Assembly: GCF_001039355.2 (NCBI RefSeq)
Contig: NW_019773606.1
Location: forward strand, 1-56,429
From: Lingula anatina
Taxonomy: Eukaryota; Brachiopoda; Lingulata; Lingulida; Lingulidae
Direction of reading: 5' to 3'
DNA length: 56,429 bases
Shown: one piece after another, positions 35,752 through 47,789 of the stretch
Layout: each line of letters starts with the position of its first letter
How positions within the stretch are numbered: the stretch's first letter is position 1
The notes under the pieces: model-generated
The model's database searches: none
The model's input: only the letters and a program-made list of their open reading frames with translations
What the model was told of the DNA's origin: nothing
Made by a program: the position numbers and the translations under genes

Positions 35752-36919
35752 TGAATTATTTGAATAAGCTTATATGGGGTATATCTTGCGTTTTATATCT
35801 CAAACAGTGTTTTTGAGCCAAGCAATAGTAGAACATCTTGCTGCATTTATTACTGCTTCTGTATCTGGCAAGTGAGATCAGTAAGTTTTTCTGTTTTCCA
35901 ATGTGAAGTAAGGGGCTTATATGAGAAAAGTATTATCCTACCTACATGTACCTACATTTATTTCAGAATCAGCTGCAAAAGAATATAAGACCGTACTTAC
36001 CAATTAGGCAGCTTTATGAGGGTATCGCTTAATTAACCCAAATTGACAAAATGTAGTAGGCCCTATATACGGAGTATATGATCCATTTACAAAAATAAAC
36101 AATAAAACAGCTAATTTATGTACTGTGAACGTTTGGGTTTAATACACAAGAAAATGAAAATATATATATATGAATAAAAGCAATTTAATTATCTCTTACA
36201 GTACCATCTAGAAAAAAATTCTGGTTTTTATCTACAATTTTACTGCCATTAGTAGGCGTAGGGGCCTACCGCGCGGTAAAGGAAACTCAGGGAAAGTATT
36301 GTAAACACAGGATTAGAACTGCATTACAAACAAAATAATATTAAAAATAAAGAATAAAAACTTACAGGCCATGGATCGAGGTTTTAATGATGGAATAATG
36401 TGAAGTTGAGATTGTTCTCCAGGGAAACGAATCGAAAGCGCTTCGCCAAAATCTAAATCTGTTGAGTGTTTGGTGCAAATACTTAGCCCCGAGCCTTTTA
36501 CCTTTTTATTGGAGAATCACTTTGTTGTTTTGGAAATCATTTGTTTGGAACAGGTTTTGGACGAATAAAACTATTAATTCGTCTAAGTTCTAAGCAGCAG
36601 TCGACAATTTCAGCTCTTTAATATAAAGGATCGTTTTTAAGCACTGAGGCAAATTAGTTGTTTCAAATAGGCCCAAGTTAGGCCTACTCTTCAGGTAAAA
36701 CAAAAAGAAAAAAGCACCAATTTTCAGAAAAAAGAAAGAAAAACGTCAGTTTGCCTATGTCAAAATCTGCTGCCTCAAGTCTGAGTGTTGTCACAGAAAT
36801 CCCCCGTAGTCAGTTTGCTATTCAAATTCGGTAACAGGCTATCTTGGTCAAAGATAGCTGCGCCACCTATAGGATCACTTTAAAAGCGGGAAGGTCGAAA
36901 GTGTTGTCTGACGCTAGAA
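35752..36919. other. Intergenic region before the CUE-like gene
   Basis: No gene is seen. It holds the 3' UTR of the transporter, with an AATAAA-type signal near 36101 (ACAATAAAACAG), and the promoter of the next gene close to 36900. No repeat with clear ends is apparent. Confidence 0.5.
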
Positions 36920-39900
36920 ATGAGTGTAGTAAAACCTGCTTCCTCGTCGTTAGCAAGAGATAAGGAGCTTAATGCAAAGTAAGTAAATTCATTGTGATGA
37001 GGTAAAAAATAAACATTCATCCACCCAAGGTACTGTAGAACTTGCGTCTCGCATCTAGTCGTTTTGATTGGCCTACATGTACAAATGCATGCACTGTGTG
37101 AGGAAGTAATATGGAGCTGTAGTTGTACTATTTGTAAACATGTGGTCCTTTTGATTTAGAGTGCAGTTGTTGTGGAAAGTTAAAATAAATGTGGTTTTAA
37201 GGGATGATGAGATATAGATCCACCAAGGTTCTAATTACACCCAGGTGGTACTAAACTTCCTAAACTTCGTATAGATCACTCTGCGGCTTAAAATTAATCT
37301 CCTCAAAAATGCCCAAGGACACACGAGAGGCTGTACAGACATTTGATTATTGAATAGACAGATGAAAATACAACAACAAAATATGGCACACAAAATCTGA
37401 ATGTTGACATGTGTAAATCAGCATGAAGTTGATTTTATATTGCAGAAAAAATCCCTCCATGACTCCAGCAGAGCAAAATATTGTGAGTCACTTGAAGCTG
37501 ATGTTTCCACAGCTGTCAGCATTAGCCATAGAGACCAGTGTGCTGCACCCTTCTAATAGACACGAGCCATGTGAAGAGAGAATTCTGCTGAATCGTTGTA
37601 TAGATGACCTCATTGAATTGAGAACATTTAAAGAAACCACACAGACTGATTATATTGATGTGGATTCTGATGGTACGTATGTTTCTAGTAGATTTATTTT
37701 GTATAAAGAAGTGGTTATTGTAATAACTTCCTGACTGTGTCTGTGAATGTACCAGATATTTTTTCAATTATTGACTTAGACTTTTGGTTAATATGTAGTT
37801 TTGCTGACCTCAAAAAACTGATAAGGCTTGGGTCAATATCACTTTTGTGACTTCAACAAAAACTCTTAGGCCCCGTTCACATGACAAGTCTATTTTCTAA
37901 AAATCTATTTTCTATTTGCAGTATCTTGTAATCATGGTCCCTGTGCCCTGAATATCCCGCGGCGTAATTACTGGCGGCGCGAGCCAGTTACTTCCAAAGC
38001 TGTAATTAATTCTCGGGATATACAGGGCACAGGGACCGTGATTACAAGATACCGCGAATAGAAAATAGATTTTTAGAAAATAGAATTTCCATGTGAACGG
38101 AGTCTTATTCTATCCCCTTTTTAAGATAGCCTGGCTGTGAACGTCTGGCAATTCTGGTTTCAACTTTTGGCACATATTAAAAGCTTCTCCCTTTCAGATG
38201 ACATAGAAGTATTGAGGAATGCAAGTCACAGTAAAACCCCAGCCCCAACGGACCATGACCATCCTATTTTAATAGACTCACAGGAAATAGAATGGGATGA
38301 TGACCTCACATATGACGATGTTCTAATTATTAATGCACAAAGCAAAGCAGCAGCTGATCCAGTAAACTCACCAGTGGAGAGAAATGTGGATGTTACTGAT
38401 GGATCTGTTGGGACCAGTGTGAGAAATGGAAAGTATAATGTAGTTGTAGAAAAGACAGTTGCTAATCAAAACTTCGCAGCAGAGGCTGGTCACTCTGCCA
38501 CAGAAAAGTCGCACAATGCTACTACAACTTCTTGTAACTCTACAGTTACTTCCACATCAATTGGTGCTCAAGTTAGTGATAAGCCTTTAAGTGGCACTTG
38601 TGAGATCACTGTTAAAACAGTTTCTTCAGCCCCTAATAACATTCTTACTCCTGCAGTGCAGACAGTTCAGGATACTCTAAGAAAAACTTCACCAAAGTCA
38701 ACTCTCCAAAATGAGCAACCTTTGGTACAAAGGCAAGCACATGGCATGGCCCATACTTCTACACCCCAACCAGTCAAATACCCTCTGAAAAGAATGTCTC
38801 TGAATCCGAATGCTCAAAGTAAGCAGCTTGCATCACAAAGTGTGACTCATACTCCTGCAGCCCAACCAGCTAAGTATCATCTGAAAAAAATGTCACCAAA
38901 TCCCACTGCCCAGAGAAAGAAACTCTCAACACAAGGTCATCCACAAAATATGTTTCATACACCCTCAGCCCAACCAGCTGAGGTTTCTATGAAAAATTTA
39001 TTGCCAAATCTGACTCTTCAGAACAGGCAACTTCCAATACAGCATCATGCACAAAATATGACTCAAATCCCTGCAGTCTCTCTAGTTCAGAGTCCTTTGA
39101 GAAAAATATTGCCACAGTCAGCTAACCAAAACAAGCAGGTTCCAGCAAACAGTCTCTTGCATAGTAACACTCCTTCAGGTAAAATAGTTCCGGATCCTGC
39201 AAAAAGAATTGCTCCAAACACAGCTAACACAGATCAGCAGATCCTAGCTCAAAGATGGGCAACGACACTCCAAGATTCACATCTAATTAATCAATTACAG
39301 TTACCTAAAAGGCAACTCAAGACACCTCAGGCTGCACCAGTCCAAGGACAAGATTATTCAAATGTATTACTGTCTTTTCCCTCTACATCATCCCAGGCAC
39401 TGCCATTGCTCTATTCTATACCAAAGCCACAGGGCCTAGTTCAGCAAATAGCTATAACACCTGTGTCATGTCAAGGAACTTCATCAGCCATTGGACCGGG
39501 CCCTTTTTTAGCAGCAACCACAACTGCACAGCCCAGCACTTCAAGGTACATATATTGAAAAATGATTTTATTAGGAAACCCATTATTGAAACTCCATTTA
39601 TGTAAACTGTAGTGTTGGTGGCATTTGTTAAGCAGACTGTATTTTGATGGATGATTTGAGTGTTAAGCTTGTTAATATGCACATCCCAGTGTTAAATCTT
39701 ATATGTTGATATAATTTGATTGTTTCCAATTTATAAATTTGATTTAATTTTTTTCCATACATATTTTATTTTAGGCAAAAGTCTCCAGAAGAGGTCTTAA
39801 TGGAAAAAGTGACAGAAGTGGTATGATCTTCAAAAGTTTCATTCATTAATGTTNCCCTATCTTTAGGTTATAATATATCACCAAACTAAATCATTTGGTG

Positions 39901-42900
39901 ACACCAGTATAAACTTTAAGGCCAATCAATATAACCCTGTTTTTCAGAAGAATTTTTGGTTGATAAACCCCCCCAAATTGTCACTGGCCATATCTCTGTA
40001 AGTAGGGATTTTTTTCAGGAAATATTGCAGCCTCAGATATTGTTCATATAAAGGTTCAAATACACCAAATATGATGTAAATCCGTTCACCCCCACCTTGC
40101 CGCATTTTCTACATTTGGTTTGGTTTTCTCGTGGACACACACTTAAAAGTCAAGCAACATATATTGTCAAAACACTATACAGTACATATGACAACAGAAC
40201 CAAATTGTAGAGGGAGCTAGTTACTGGCTGCGCTCGGAGAAGGTTCATACACCTTGACGCATGTGCAGTTAAGTTAGAGAGATAGAAATGGCTGTTGTGG
40301 TTGCTTTGATAAATCTTTGTCGATTTTTGTGCAACAAGACGTAGAAGATGAGGTTCATATACACACGACAGATATGAGTGCAATCTGATGAACTCCACAG
40401 TTTAGAGATATAACTGTAAGTATTGTAGCAATGTCCAGCACAAGGCCAAAATAATAGTTCAAGTTCCTAATTGTTACTTTCTTCCACCTCCCATCTTTTC
40501 TTTCTGGTGCCCATTTTAGATAGTTAACGATGCTGTCGGTGACTTCCTTCTCTGTAGAGCTATAACTTGACATCATGACATCTGGAAAAAAAAGTGAAGT
40601 AGAAATGTAAGCATATATGTATCGAATGTACGCTGGCAGGCGTGCCTATCATAGTTCATTGAGGGATTCTAAGAATGAGGTTAAGATTAGGTGTTAAATT
40701 CCAACTAGTGTGCAAAATGTAAGAACTATTTTTTTAGGCTTAGCTGCCCAAACTGGAGCTGATAGATAGCTGATAAGTTTATTACAAAAATCAAATCAGG
40801 CACAAATTACAGCAGTAAATGTAAAACACAATGCAACATTAATTTAATTACCTTTGATCACCTTAAAGAAGTTGCTGTGCCCAAATGGAAATTTATTTTT
40901 CTTCCCTGAAAAATTCATCCAAGCCATGACTGTTGGTCATACACCTACAAATAATATTTATAAAATAAAGGATATATTGAATAAAATCAGAAATGTCTTG
41001 GTTTGATCAAAAAAAGTCCAAAAAATTGGAATAATAACCTGCACTTATTTTTAAAATTCTGATAAAAAGGTTTATACTGCCAAACAAACCAGTATAACGT
41101 AGCTATACACATGTAGGTTTGACTTTGTAATGTAATTAATTTACTAACATGAACAGAAATGTGTCAAGTGTAAAAGTATTAGTTATCATTCCATAAAGGT
41201 TTGATCATAACTTATATCCGAGTTCTAGGTTTCAGATAATGAAATGTATTTCACACATTAAACACAGGAAAAAATGAAGTAAATGCATACATATTAGTAT
41301 TTGTCCTACCTTTGCATGGCCTTTTTAGTGTGATCACTCATGTTAATACCTCCTATCCCAGCAACTGTGGCTTTCTATCAAATGGAAAAAATAAATGTCA
41401 TTATTATAAAAATAATAACTAGTTTTTGTAATTATATTAATGAAACTGTGTGGCAAAACTTGCAAATATACAGGCGTCAAACAGCAAAACATGCTTTCTT
41501 TTTGGTAATTTTAGGTACTGATGTTATATATGAAATGCCCACAGTCACAATTAAGATGGACAGAGACATACATATGTCACGCTGATCCATATTGCATGAA
41601 CTAATAAAAAGGGAAAAAATCTTCATATTTCAGTGTTGAAAGTGTAAAGCTTTTAATATTTAGCTACTTGTTTGAAATAATTGAATCAAATAAAAACCAT
41701 AAGTACTAGCATGAAGTTGACTGATTATGTTGCCATTTTCTGGCCAAAATTAACTGAAATGTGATGAACTTTAACTGTTATAAGTTTGTGCACAAATAAG
41801 CACTTGTAGGCTAATTTTCAAAAATAAAAAAGCATCTTCCTCTCATAGATTTGGCTTGTTGGATCAAATCAGTACAACACAGTGGTGATTATTATTAACC
41901 CTCGTTCACCTTTCAGGGGCCTGGCAGGCAGGTCATCATGTTGCATTACAAACTTATAGACTTTTAATGAAAACAAATAGAACAGTACATTACTGTAACT
42001 TATAGACTTTTAATGAAAACAAATAGAACAATACATTACTGTAACTTATAGACTTTTAATGAAAACAAATAGAACAGTACATTACAGTATGCAAAAGTAA
42101 AACTTATAATTATCTAAACATAACAAGAGACTAGACTGTGTCTTCTTTCCTATTTCATGCTCTGCCTCTTCCTCAGGAATGGGAAACTGAAGGATTTAAG
42201 TAAACACTTTGTTATCAAGCTAAATATCATATTTCAAATTCTATCTAGTGGGACACAACCACATAATGTTGCATTTATTAACCAAAAGACTTTGAAAAGA
42301 TATTTTAGGAAAACATTTATAGTTCAGTAAAATGGTGAAGTCATATTAATATATTTTTACCAAGAGACTAGACTTTTGTTTCTCTTCTTTTTCATGCTCT
42401 TCATCCGTAATGGAAAAATGGTAAATAAAGTGGACACTTTGTGATCAAGCTAACTAAAATTATAAATCCTGTTTAGTGGATAGAGACTTCATCAGATGAT
42501 ATCAAGGAAAACATCATGTACAGTAACTGTAAGGAACTGGAAAAAATGAAAAATATCTGTTCTTACCAAGAGTCTAGACTGTTCTTGTACCTGTTCTTGT
42601 ACATGAGACATTTCACATGTTTCTTTTGGCTTTCCCACATTTCCGTAATTTTTTCTGTGTTTAACCAAGTGTGTCCCGTCCTGCAGGATCACTGTAGGCA
42701 ACCAGCAGCTGGTTAATTAGATTTAATGTTTCTTTCTCACCCCTGGTGGTACGTCTGCAATGCAAAGCAAGCTCTTTCCAAGTCAGTCGTTTCATATTTT
42801 CATCTCTGTCAGTTGATGGATGCAGTTCATTTGCCTTGGCATCAAGTAAGAGCTGGAGGTTGTCTCTGTCTCAGGTGAAGATGTACTTGCTGAGGGTGGA

Positions 42901-44924
42901 TATGAAGACACCATATAGAGGGTGGGAATCAGTGGTTCAGCCAGTAGATAGGCGCCTCATAAAATGCCAGATGTCCAGCCTGATGACTATATCTTCCCAA
43001 CCGTGAAAAATCTTCTTCAGGTATGTTTTACTACAACAGTCTCTATCCACATATACCAAAGTTGGAGGGGGTTCTCCTGCATCCCTGTACCTAGCAACCA
43101 GCCTCTGCACCATTTTGGTCAAGCCGTGGCCCTCACCTGCAGTCATTACAAAGTTCAGGACTTGACTGTGCTCATTTCCTACATTTGTGCACCACATATA
43201 GGCGGTCTTGGTTGCCGCACCAGCTAATTTCTTGACGACCATTTTAGTTGAGTCAAGCTTTAAAATATTTCCAAACTGACTTGTCAGCACTGCTTTCAGT
43301 TCAGGAAGCCAGTCCATGACATCAATGGCATATGGATGCATCACTGATCAGTCATCTTGGTTGGGGCTCATGCTCTCTGGGCGGAGGCAGAACAAACACT
43401 GGAGGGGTAATGAGACCTGTCTGGGAAGCTTTGTGGAAGGCATCGCAGTCTGCGCCATACTGGACAACCTTACTAAGCCAGGTGTCTGTGTGTTGTACAC
43501 GAAGCTTCTTTTGTATTTGTGAGCTGCTGTTTCTTAGGCCCCTCTCTCGCAGGAGGCTGATCACTTTAACATTGCGGGCCAACTTCGCTGTTAGAACAGC
43601 AGGGAAGTAAAGTGGGTGGCCAACATCCAGCTGTTGGATTATGTCCCTGCTCCAACTCACCAGTTTCCAAACCAGAGTCTAAGAGGAGTGTATCTAAAAG
43701 CCCCCCCAACAAAGGAAATTCCAATTTGATAAGTCTTTGCGCTGCTAAAATATGTCCGTCATTCAGCCATCCATTTCCTAACAGTGTATTTATGCCCCCC
43801 TATATTTTCTGTTATCTGAGAATGCAATATAAAATCAAACGATGAGTTGGTGTAGGATGTTAGCCTTTTACAATATGGGTTATATATGTATTATTTATAT
43901 ATAACATCAGCAGGCAAGATGATGTCCCTTCTCTTAGAGGATTGTAGAGGAAATTTTTACTCCAAAATCTGTCTTTAGTCAAGTTAGAAAAAATATAGTC
44001 ATTATAAATATAATTCAAGATACATGTATCTAATTTAATCTACATTTGTCCTTTTATACTTGTTACTGCAAAACAAACGCTGTTTTGTAGATATGATGAT
44101 CAAAGTTTATTATAGTGAATGTGGAGCGCTTTGGTTACTCGTCCATGAACGGTGTAGCTTACAGATACTGTCCAAAACTACAAAAAATATAAATAAATAA
44201 ACAAGATTAACTAAATGAATTGTAAATGTAGTATATAATTAAGAAGAATCTTACAAATAAGTAATGGATTAATGCTTACTTTTTACGCCCCATGTAGTTC
44301 ATAACGTGTGTCCACCTGTTCCGTTCAATCGTTCATAGCATTGTCCATATAATAAATGCACATTACCACTCTGCGCACATCCGGTGCATTTACAATACTG
44401 TAATGTTTGTTCTACAAACCCGTCACCATCTCCACATTTCATCAGTTGAAGGATTCTATCTTGGAGAAGTAAATTAGTATTTTTAAAATATAATACCCGG
44501 TAGAGATAATTTACGCATGAAAGATGACATTACTTTCTGATAACACTATTAATATGTCTATTCCTTTGCATATTAATAATGACATTTCTTTCCGATAACA
44601 TTATTAATATGTCTATTCCTTTGCATATTCAGAAAAATCATTCAGGAGTTCTTCAAAAAGCTAGACAATGGAGAAAAATTCCATTATTATACAGGACACT
44701 GTGTTTATGGGATAAGTGAACATCTCCCTTCATTTAATAAACCTGCTCAAAGTGACGGGTTCAAAAAATTGAAGGGAGGTAGAAGGGGAAACCCAGGTAT
44801 ATTTGTGGCAGGTAGGGCAACCTACGTCCCTAGAGGTGGGCAGTCTGTGAGAGCAAGATTCCACCATGCCACAGAAGAGCTACCACCTGTGCGGATCCCT
44901 GTGCCTGATTGTCTATCTGTTTGA
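36920..44924 (+). CDS. Unrecognised protein with CUE-like N-terminus and internal repeats
   Basis: Proposed exons 36920-36978, 37446-37672, 38198-39545, 39775-39820 and 44646-44924 sum to 1959 bases, 652 residues, with agreeing phases. The first four are well supported; the last lies across a 4.8 kb intron that holds minus-strand transposon relics, and is less sure. Residues about 20-72 (NIVSHLKLMFPQLSALAIET, then CIDDLIE) look like a CUE/UBA-type ubiquitin-binding helix bundle. An acidic patch EIEWDDDLTYDD follows. The 1348-base exon is rich in Ser, Thr, Gln and Pro and holds about five degenerate 32-36-residue repeats (38648-39150), consensus roughly QPxKYPLKKMSPNPTAQxKQ. The last exon has EFFKKLDNGEKFHYYTGH and a basic GGRRGNPGIFVAGRATYVPR stretch. 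I do not know the family; ubiquitin binding is inference only. Confidence 0.65.
37869..38104. mobile_element. Foldback MITE, PIF/Harbinger-like, with TTA target duplication
   Basis: The 236-base element is almost one long palindrome: the left half (CCGTTCACATGACAAGTCTA onward) pairs with the right half up to CCATGTGAACGGAG. The centre is a GC-rich turn near 37960-38000. TTA flanks both sides (37866-37868 and 38105-38107). The tips are GGCCCCGTTC and, reversed, GACTCCGTTC. A 3-base TTA duplication with a G-rich tip fits PIF/Harbinger. It lies in intron 2 of the CUE-like gene. Confidence 0.8.
40355..40927 (-). CDS. Unrecognised two-exon small ORF (100 residues)
   Basis: Exons 40852-40927 and 40355-40581 join in phase with GT-AG signals to give 100 residues. 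The first part reads MAWMNFSGKKNKFPFGHSNF and continues FKVIKDVMMSSYSS, then KEVTDSIVNYLKWAPERK. It looks protein-like, with non-random composition, but I know no family. After WKKVTIRNLNYY the sequence turns hydrophobic and may be read-through intron. It lies inside the long last intron of the CUE-like gene, on the opposite strand, next to transposon relics, so it may belong to one. Confidence 0.35.
41952..42089. repeat. Three tandem copies of a 46-base unit
   Basis: Copies start at 41952, 41998 and 42044; each begins ACTTATAGACTTTTAATGAA and ends TACATTACWGTA. Only one or two bases differ between copies, so the expansion is recent. Confidence 0.95.
42120..42600. repeat. Degenerate about 210-235-base tandem repeats
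   Basis: The landmark CCAAGAGACTAGACT (or AACAAGAGACTAGACT) recurs near 42122, 42358 and 42565. The first two are followed by TTTTCATGCTCT-like and ACACTTTGTGATCAAGCTAA-like blocks, so two full units and the start of a third can be seen. The last runs into the decayed DUF6729-like gene. Confidence 0.65.
42600..43660 (-). pseudogene. Decayed transposon-type gene, DUF6729-like
   Basis: Minus-strand fragments 43352-43660 and 42937-43344 are in different frames and join only by a frameshift near 43345. Similarity continues downstream to about 42600 with in-frame stops (for example an F-T-stop-D-R-D site). Landmarks are DVGHPLYFPAVLTAKLAR, DSTKMVVKKLAG, VDRDCC and RLDIWHFMRR, followed by LYGVFISTLSKYIF. 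I associate this set, from memory, with the DUF6729 family, multi-copy in cnidarians, fishes and molluscs and probably mobile. The VDRDCC and DIWHFMR blocks resemble acidic sites of an RNase H-fold nuclease, but that is inference. It lies in the last intron of the CUE-like gene. Confidence 0.65.
44524..44633. repeat. 55-base tandem duplication beside an exon acceptor
   Basis: Copies at 44524-44578 and 44579-44633 share ATGACATTWCTTTCYGATAA and TATGTCTATTCCTTTGCATA. The second ends in CATATTCAG, immediately upstream of the proposed last exon of the CUE-like gene (44646). Confidence 0.9.
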
Positions 44925-46554
44925 TATTACAAATGATCAGTATTACAGTAAGGAATTTCCATAATATTAATCTTTTCAATTTTTATTGCAATTCCTTTGT
45001 ATTTCAGAGTAGAACATCTTCAAATTTACAGGAAAGGTTCATAGTGATCAAATACAGATGAAATACAGATATAAGAGTTATGGAACTGTCATGCTTGAAG
45101 TAACAGTTTGTTGATTAAGAAAATTCTTATTAAATATATTAATTCTGTATCAGCAACATAAAAAATTACTTAAATGCAATGAGTGCATGGATTCAACACT
45201 ATTAAGAAAATATCAGTTTATTGTTGAACATGTTTACTTTTTCTTATCACTTGGATAGGCCAAGCTCCTTTTTTAGTAACAAATAACTTAACATAAAAAC
45301 CTGGCACTTTCCACAACCTAAAGGAAATCTTGTCAATTCTGCAACCAGTTACTAAATCTAAATTAACATACTGCCATAATTCCTGTGGTAAATGTGGAAA
45401 AACTTCTAAAACAGTCATTTCCTCATCACCTCCTTCTTCTGTTTTACAAATGCATAACATATGTCTGAAAATAATTAATACATAGAAAATATGTGACACT
45501 GATCTATTGCTGAGCTGCAGGTGTACCGGTGTATTGAAACTGTCTTGAGATGAAATATATATTTGGTGTATCTATGGGGTATATTCTTTTTCCTTCTTTT
45601 TATGGCATATTTCTGAAGTTAAATTTAATTCGTTTTGAATTATTATGAAGCAAACAAACACACCTACCTTTCCCAATTTGTTAAAATTAGCAGAACGGAA
45701 GATTTAGAGTAAGATGAGTATGTATACGTCAGTGGGCAATTAAATGACGTCGTCCACACGACTAAACGATAAATAACGACGTAACGTTACGATTCACCTG
45801 CGCATATACTAGAATTTCAAAAAACATTTCTTTTTTTACAGTGACATACACATGTAGTTCATTTCCAAGTTTTTTCTATCGAGTCTGACCCCTGAAAAGT
45901 CAATGAAGGCATCAATATAACACTTTATTAAGTCTTAAAAGCAAGTAATTTATATAAAATTTACGTTATTACCATATAAGTGTCACATTATTGAATGACG
46001 TTGCAGGAAGACTTCGCCGGGAGCTCACTTTTGATGTTTACTCTTCGACAGCAAAACATCAAATGAGAGATGTGCATGCGCATCTTTTGACGTATCACGT
46101 GATACCCTTCCAACCACCACTGGTATTACATATATATTAATGCATTTTTAATGGTCTCTGTACATTTAAAATGGGTTAAAATAAAATTCAGTGTTTTCAT
46201 TATATTATTTGAGGTTAAGTTTATAAAACCAAACACAACAGACAGTGCAATCACCTTTAAGACATAGTGAAAAGAAAAAAATGTCATATGTGTCAAAAGA
46301 AATATTTATGTTCAGTGGCTAAAAATAATTGAAAGTTCTATCTTCAAGGCATAATCAGCTACCTTTTCAAAGAGAATATGGCTGACCTTAGAAAAATAAG
46401 TCATGTCTCCATTATATATAATACTGGACATTACATGAAGACTCGCATGGAACACCTGTAAAAAGAATAATTAAAATGATGTTTGTGCCTCATATGACCA
46501 TAGAATTACTTACTTAGATATTGATGAGATTCTTATATTCTACCTGTGTAACAA
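44925..46554. other. Intergenic region with one unrecognised minus-strand exon
   Basis: Apart from the exon at 45218-45466, described separately, nothing is supported. A CpG-containing patch at about 45690-46100 with GCATGCGCAT and ATCACGTGAT motifs looks promoter-like and would suit a minus-strand gene. No transcript evidence can be seen in sequence. Confidence 0.4.
45218..45466 (-). CDS. Unrecognised exon or short ORF
   Basis: An acceptor (TTATTTTCAG) precedes about 80 open codons ending at 45218. The sequence has MLCICKTEEGGDEEMTVLEV, LPQELWQYVNLDLVTGCRID, then KVPGFYVKLFVTKKGAWPIQV. The composition is protein-like and not low-complexity. A first exon would have to lie in the promoter-like region 45690-46100. 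I do not recognise the family; either a small lineage-specific gene or the end of a transposon gene is possible. Confidence 0.35.
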   Translation of the reverse strand, partial: RHMLCICKTEEGGDEEMTVLEVFPHLPQELWQYVNLDLVTGCRIDKISFRLWKVPGFYVKLFVTKKGAWPIQVIRKSKHVQQ

Positions 46555-47300
46555 AACTTTATTTACTTCATCAGCAAGCATCCCATTAATAGATGTAATG
46601 CCATCATGTGTAATGTGATGGGACTTGTACTTTCCAAGTGTTCTGTTGGTGCTTTGTGAAGGGACAGCATCCTCAATGATAAATGTAAAGCTTCAGTATT
46701 ATGAATTGTATAATTTTAAAGTAGAGAAAGCATTCGTTATTTTCATTCTTTTAAGAATGTAACAGAATATATGAATACACCTATCTAACTGCCAATGCTC
46801 ATGCTGCATAGCATTTTGGTCAAAACCTTCAAGTACTTACATCGATTTAAATGTATTTTTATTGCAGACATGCTGAAAACTCTGAGGGCAATGCAGGCCA
46901 ATTGGGCTGCTTAGATCTGTATATCGCAGGCCCCGACAAGATATTACCTGCCCGAATGTTTTTCACATTAATTTGTATATTTACCGTTTTTGGCGTAAAA
47001 ATTGTGCACTTTTAACTCATGCTTTATACACTTTAATAGGACAGTTGAGTAGCAATTAGGTGATTAAAAATCAAATAACTTCTTCTTTGCATAGATCTGT
47101 TATTGAAGAGACATTTTACTGCTCAGATAACATCTGGGTAATTCTGTGATGAAGGATGAGACTCCTTTCTCACCCCCAGGGTCCTTTGATGTTGATTGCT
47201 ATTGCTGCTTTGAACACATTTTACAAGTCATTAGATCTTCAGACTCAGAAAATTGTAGCCAACTGTGGGCAACTAACCAGTGTTTGTCAAACTTCCTTTG
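46555..47300 (-). pseudogene. Fragments of a TTF-zinc-finger, hAT/ZNF862-like gene
   Basis: At 47140-47300 (minus) the translation reads FDKHWLVAHSWLQFSESEDL then MTCKMCSKQQ before a stop. The W...W...MxCKxC pattern is that of the TTF-type or BED-like zinc finger at the N-terminus of KIAA1586/ZNF862-like and hAT transposase-derived proteins. Further down the same strand (about 46555-46680) is an open stretch with GKYKSHHITHDGITSINGML. The pieces are short and broken by stops. Assignment rests on the finger pattern only. Confidence 0.4.
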
Positions 47301-47789
47301 ACCTGTAATTTTAATAAAAATAATAAAATTCTGGAATCATGACAAACACCTACAGCTGTACCCTAATATTGGAATAAACTTCTGACAAATTACATAAATC
47401 GTTTACCATTACAGATTTCTCACTATCCCTTTGGCCTTTCAAACCTGTTATATGATTTTTACTTTTATATCAAATTCAATAGGTTTATGTTTGCTTGACA
47501 ATAAACTATTTATATATGTATCTCACCTCTTTTATCTTCATAATCCTGGACCAAATCTAACTTCTGCCTTTTCTTTTCTGGTGGGAACAGTTGATGGTTT
47601 TGTTACAAAATAATTTAATAATTTTTATAAGAATATTTCACCTTATACACTCAATTGGACATTTAAAGAGATAATGAGTAATTAATACAAAATACAGTTT
47701 GTGTGCCCAATATCTCTAAAAGAAACAAAACCAAAAAACTAAGGCAGAAATTGTATCAAGCTAGCTAATGCTAAATTATGATGACAGCC

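Noticed and set aside
41952-42089. CRISPR-like array
   Set aside because: The three 46-base copies are directly adjacent with no spacers, in a eukaryotic genome.
42746-43610. Several plus-strand ORFs around 43 kb
   Set aside because: Antisense of the DUF6729-like relic, whose conserved motifs are on the minus strand.
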